A DNA stretch of 64,000 bases from Flagellimonas amphidinii (GTDB lineage: Bacteria; Bacteroidota; Bacteroidia; Flavobacteriales; Flavobacteriaceae): positions 186,001 to 250,000 of the forward strand of contig NZ_JABFNN010000027.1 of assembly GCF_013090115.1 (NCBI RefSeq), written 5' to 3'. A program made the translations under genes and the position numbers. The notes beneath the pieces were generated by a model. The model saw only the letters and a list, made by a program, of their open reading frames with translations. It was not told the origin of the DNA and searched no databases. The first letter of the stretch is position 1, and the number at the start of each line of letters is the position of its first letter. Shown here in pieces: positions 62,984-64,000 of this stretch.

Positions 62984-63409
62984 TTATTCTTCTTTTTCAT
63001 ATTTTTCTTGGTATTCCCCTTCCCCTTCGTCAAGAGTTAAAGTCAGTACATTATCTTCAATGGAAAATGGAACTTCATATGTGTCATTGTTGCCATAGTC
63101 CAATTCTATGACTTTATCAGTAATATAAGACCACGCTCCAGTCTGGTTTCCCCCGGTATTCTCACATTCTTGTCCTACAATGTAATGGTATCCATAATCA
63201 AAAGAACCATCTTCTTTAAAGGTCAGGTAGTCCTTGCCATCACATTCTGTGGCAGGTTCTTCCCCTTCATCATCCAAATACAATATAAAATACCAAGTTC
63301 CAATTAACGAAACAGTATCTTCTGGATTTTCTTCAGGTGTTTCAGAATCAGTTGAGCAAGAAATAAAAAGGAAAAAAAGTGCAAAAAAATACGTAAAAGT
63401 TTTTCTCAT
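62984..63409 (-). CDS. Lipocalin-like lipoprotein
   Basis: A 141-residue lipoprotein; the start at 63409 gives MRKTFTYFFALFFLFISC with Cys18. A short acidic linker (STDSETPEENPEDT) leads into a lipocalin-like domain: LIGTWYFILYLDDEG, DYLTFKEDGSFDYGYH and NQTGAWSYITDKVIELDYG. The C-terminus is strongly acidic (LDEGEGEYQEKYEKEE). Such short lipocalin-like lipoproteins are common, mobile accessory genes in flavobacteria. It lies between a receptor gene and the stranded copy of that gene's 3' end. Confidence 0.8.
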   Translation of the reverse strand: MRKTFTYFFALFFLFISCSTDSETPEENPEDTVSLIGTWYFILYLDDEGEEPATECDGKDYLTFKEDGSFDYGYHYIVGQECENTGGNQTGAWSYITDKVIELDYGNNDTYEVPFSIEDNVLTLTLDEGEGEYQEKYEKEE

Positions 63410-63472
63410 GATGTTGAAGTTAAGGTTGATATTCAAACCAAAACGAGACTGCAATAGCTATATTGTTCCAGA

Positions 63473-64000
63473 CTACAATATTTGATACCCTAAACGAATA
63501 CCTCCATAATAATTTCTACCGTTACCGGGGTAAAAATAGCGGGGCAGGGCGCCACCAAAGCCTACGGCGTTGATCAATACGCTTTGGGCAAAGTTGGTGT
63601 TGAACAGGTTGTTCAGTCCTGCATTAAGTCCTAAAGAAAAATGGTCGCCCAAACGGTTGTGGTAGCTCAATTTGGCATTAAAAAGGTTAAAGGCTTCGCT
63701 GCGCAAGGTATTGGCATCGGTAAGGGGAATTTCGCCTACATACTGGTGGGTCAAGTTCAACCGTAGGCCGTTGGTATGGTGTACGGTGAGCCCAGAACTT
63801 ACCCGGTGCTTGGGCACTCCGGTCAAGGGGTTGCCGGAGTAGTCGTTGTCGCCATCCACAAAATCCACAAAACTATGGTCGTTAAAGGTATAGCTCAGGT
63901 AAGGTGAGAGCGCCAGCGTTTGGGAGAGGCGGAGAATGTATTTGGCATCCAGTTCCAATCCGTTGTGGCGGGTCTCCCCAGCGTTGAGACCAATAAATTG
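63473..64000 (-). CDS. TonB-dependent receptor, C-terminal part (runs off window)
   Basis: The last 175 residues of an outer-membrane TonB receptor; the 5' part lies beyond the window edge. Barrel strands are visible (LALSPYLSYTFNDHSFVDF, GLRLNLTHQYVGEIPLTDA and LSLGLNAGLNNLFNTNFA) and the end is FYPGNGRNYYGGIRLGYQIL. The GLNNLFNT motif is the usual penultimate strand region. The stretch 63540-64000 is visibly more GC-rich than the operon to its left. Substrate unknown. Confidence 0.9.
   Translation of the reverse strand, partial: QFIGLNAGETRHNGLELDAKYILRLSQTLALSPYLSYTFNDHSFVDFVDGDNDYSGNPLTGVPKHRVSSGLTVHHTNGLRLNLTHQYVGEIPLTDANTLRSEAFNLFNAKLSYHNRLGDHFSLGLNAGLNNLFNTNFAQSVLINAVGFGGALPRYFYPGNGRNYYGGIRLGYQIL

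Overview
The window reads as chromosomal DNA of a marine-type Flavobacteriaceae bacterium (Bacteroidota). The evidence is protein-level: TonB receptors with an N-terminal carboxypeptidase-like plug extension, DUF5689/lamin-tail and SYLF proteins, a TraR/DksA-like protein with a degenerate zinc site, and many lipoproteins. Promoter-like TAnnTTTG (-7) elements with few clear Shine-Dalgarno sites point the same way. A genus near Muricauda/Allomuricauda or Maribacter is possible, but this is a guess. I found no rRNA, tRNA, CRISPR array, transposase or phage gene.

Layout. 0-5.7 kb: CAP-domain protein, CvpA, two small proteins, then convergent glycerol-3-phosphate dehydrogenases (GlpD/GpsA) with interlocked stop codons, and a lipoprotein. 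5.9-17.4 kb: SulP transporter followed by a mostly minus-strand run of small enzymes and envelope proteins (DinB, META lipoprotein, a duplicated lipocalin-like protein, SnoaL-like, cytochrome c, YheT hydrolase, nitronate monooxygenase, thioesterase, EamA, ArsC-like, Asp/Glu racemase). An ArsR-type regulator with a palindromic operator lies opposite a second DinB protein. 17.4-31.8 kb is housekeeping: cystathionine synthase-type enzyme, GdhA, RecO plus a haem-type TonB receptor, ileS-dksA-like-DUF4097-lspA, folate cyclo-ligase, UvrC. 31.8-42.4 kb: patatin-barrel protein, DUF3108, tryptophan 2,3-dioxygenase-like, M23 peptidase, Pgi and a large TonB receptor.

42.5-49.8 kb holds a likely nucleic-acid or organic-phosphate scavenging locus: secreted EEP nuclease/phosphatase, TonB receptor, DUF5689-lamin-tail lipoprotein, purple acid phosphatase. 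49.9-60.4 kb: SYLF protein, KatG with a downstream ankyrin protein, Nudix, omega-amidase-like hydrolase, Ig-like lipoprotein, ComF, a coiled-coil membrane protein, GlyRS and a membrane protein.

The right end is accessory. A REP-like repeat cluster (60.5-60.65 kb) and a small protein precede a markedly AT-rich three-gene minus-strand operon (61.0-62.7 kb). It encodes a possible RNase H-like protein, a Hanks-type kinase with an extra C-terminal domain, and a 58-residue basic protein coupled through TAATG. I recognise no described system with this composition, so it is the best candidate for something new. Beside it lies a stranded 21-codon 3' end of a TonB-receptor gene, then a lipocalin-like lipoprotein, then the 3' part of an intact-looking TonB receptor that runs off the window.

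Other points to check: a GXHH (swapped HXGH) signature in IleRS, a structured RNA candidate at 34.16-34.28 kb sharing an identical 17-mer with 5.73 kb, a Cys in place of a zinc-ligand His in the M23 peptidase, two probably leaderless genes, and a 28-codon membrane microprotein.
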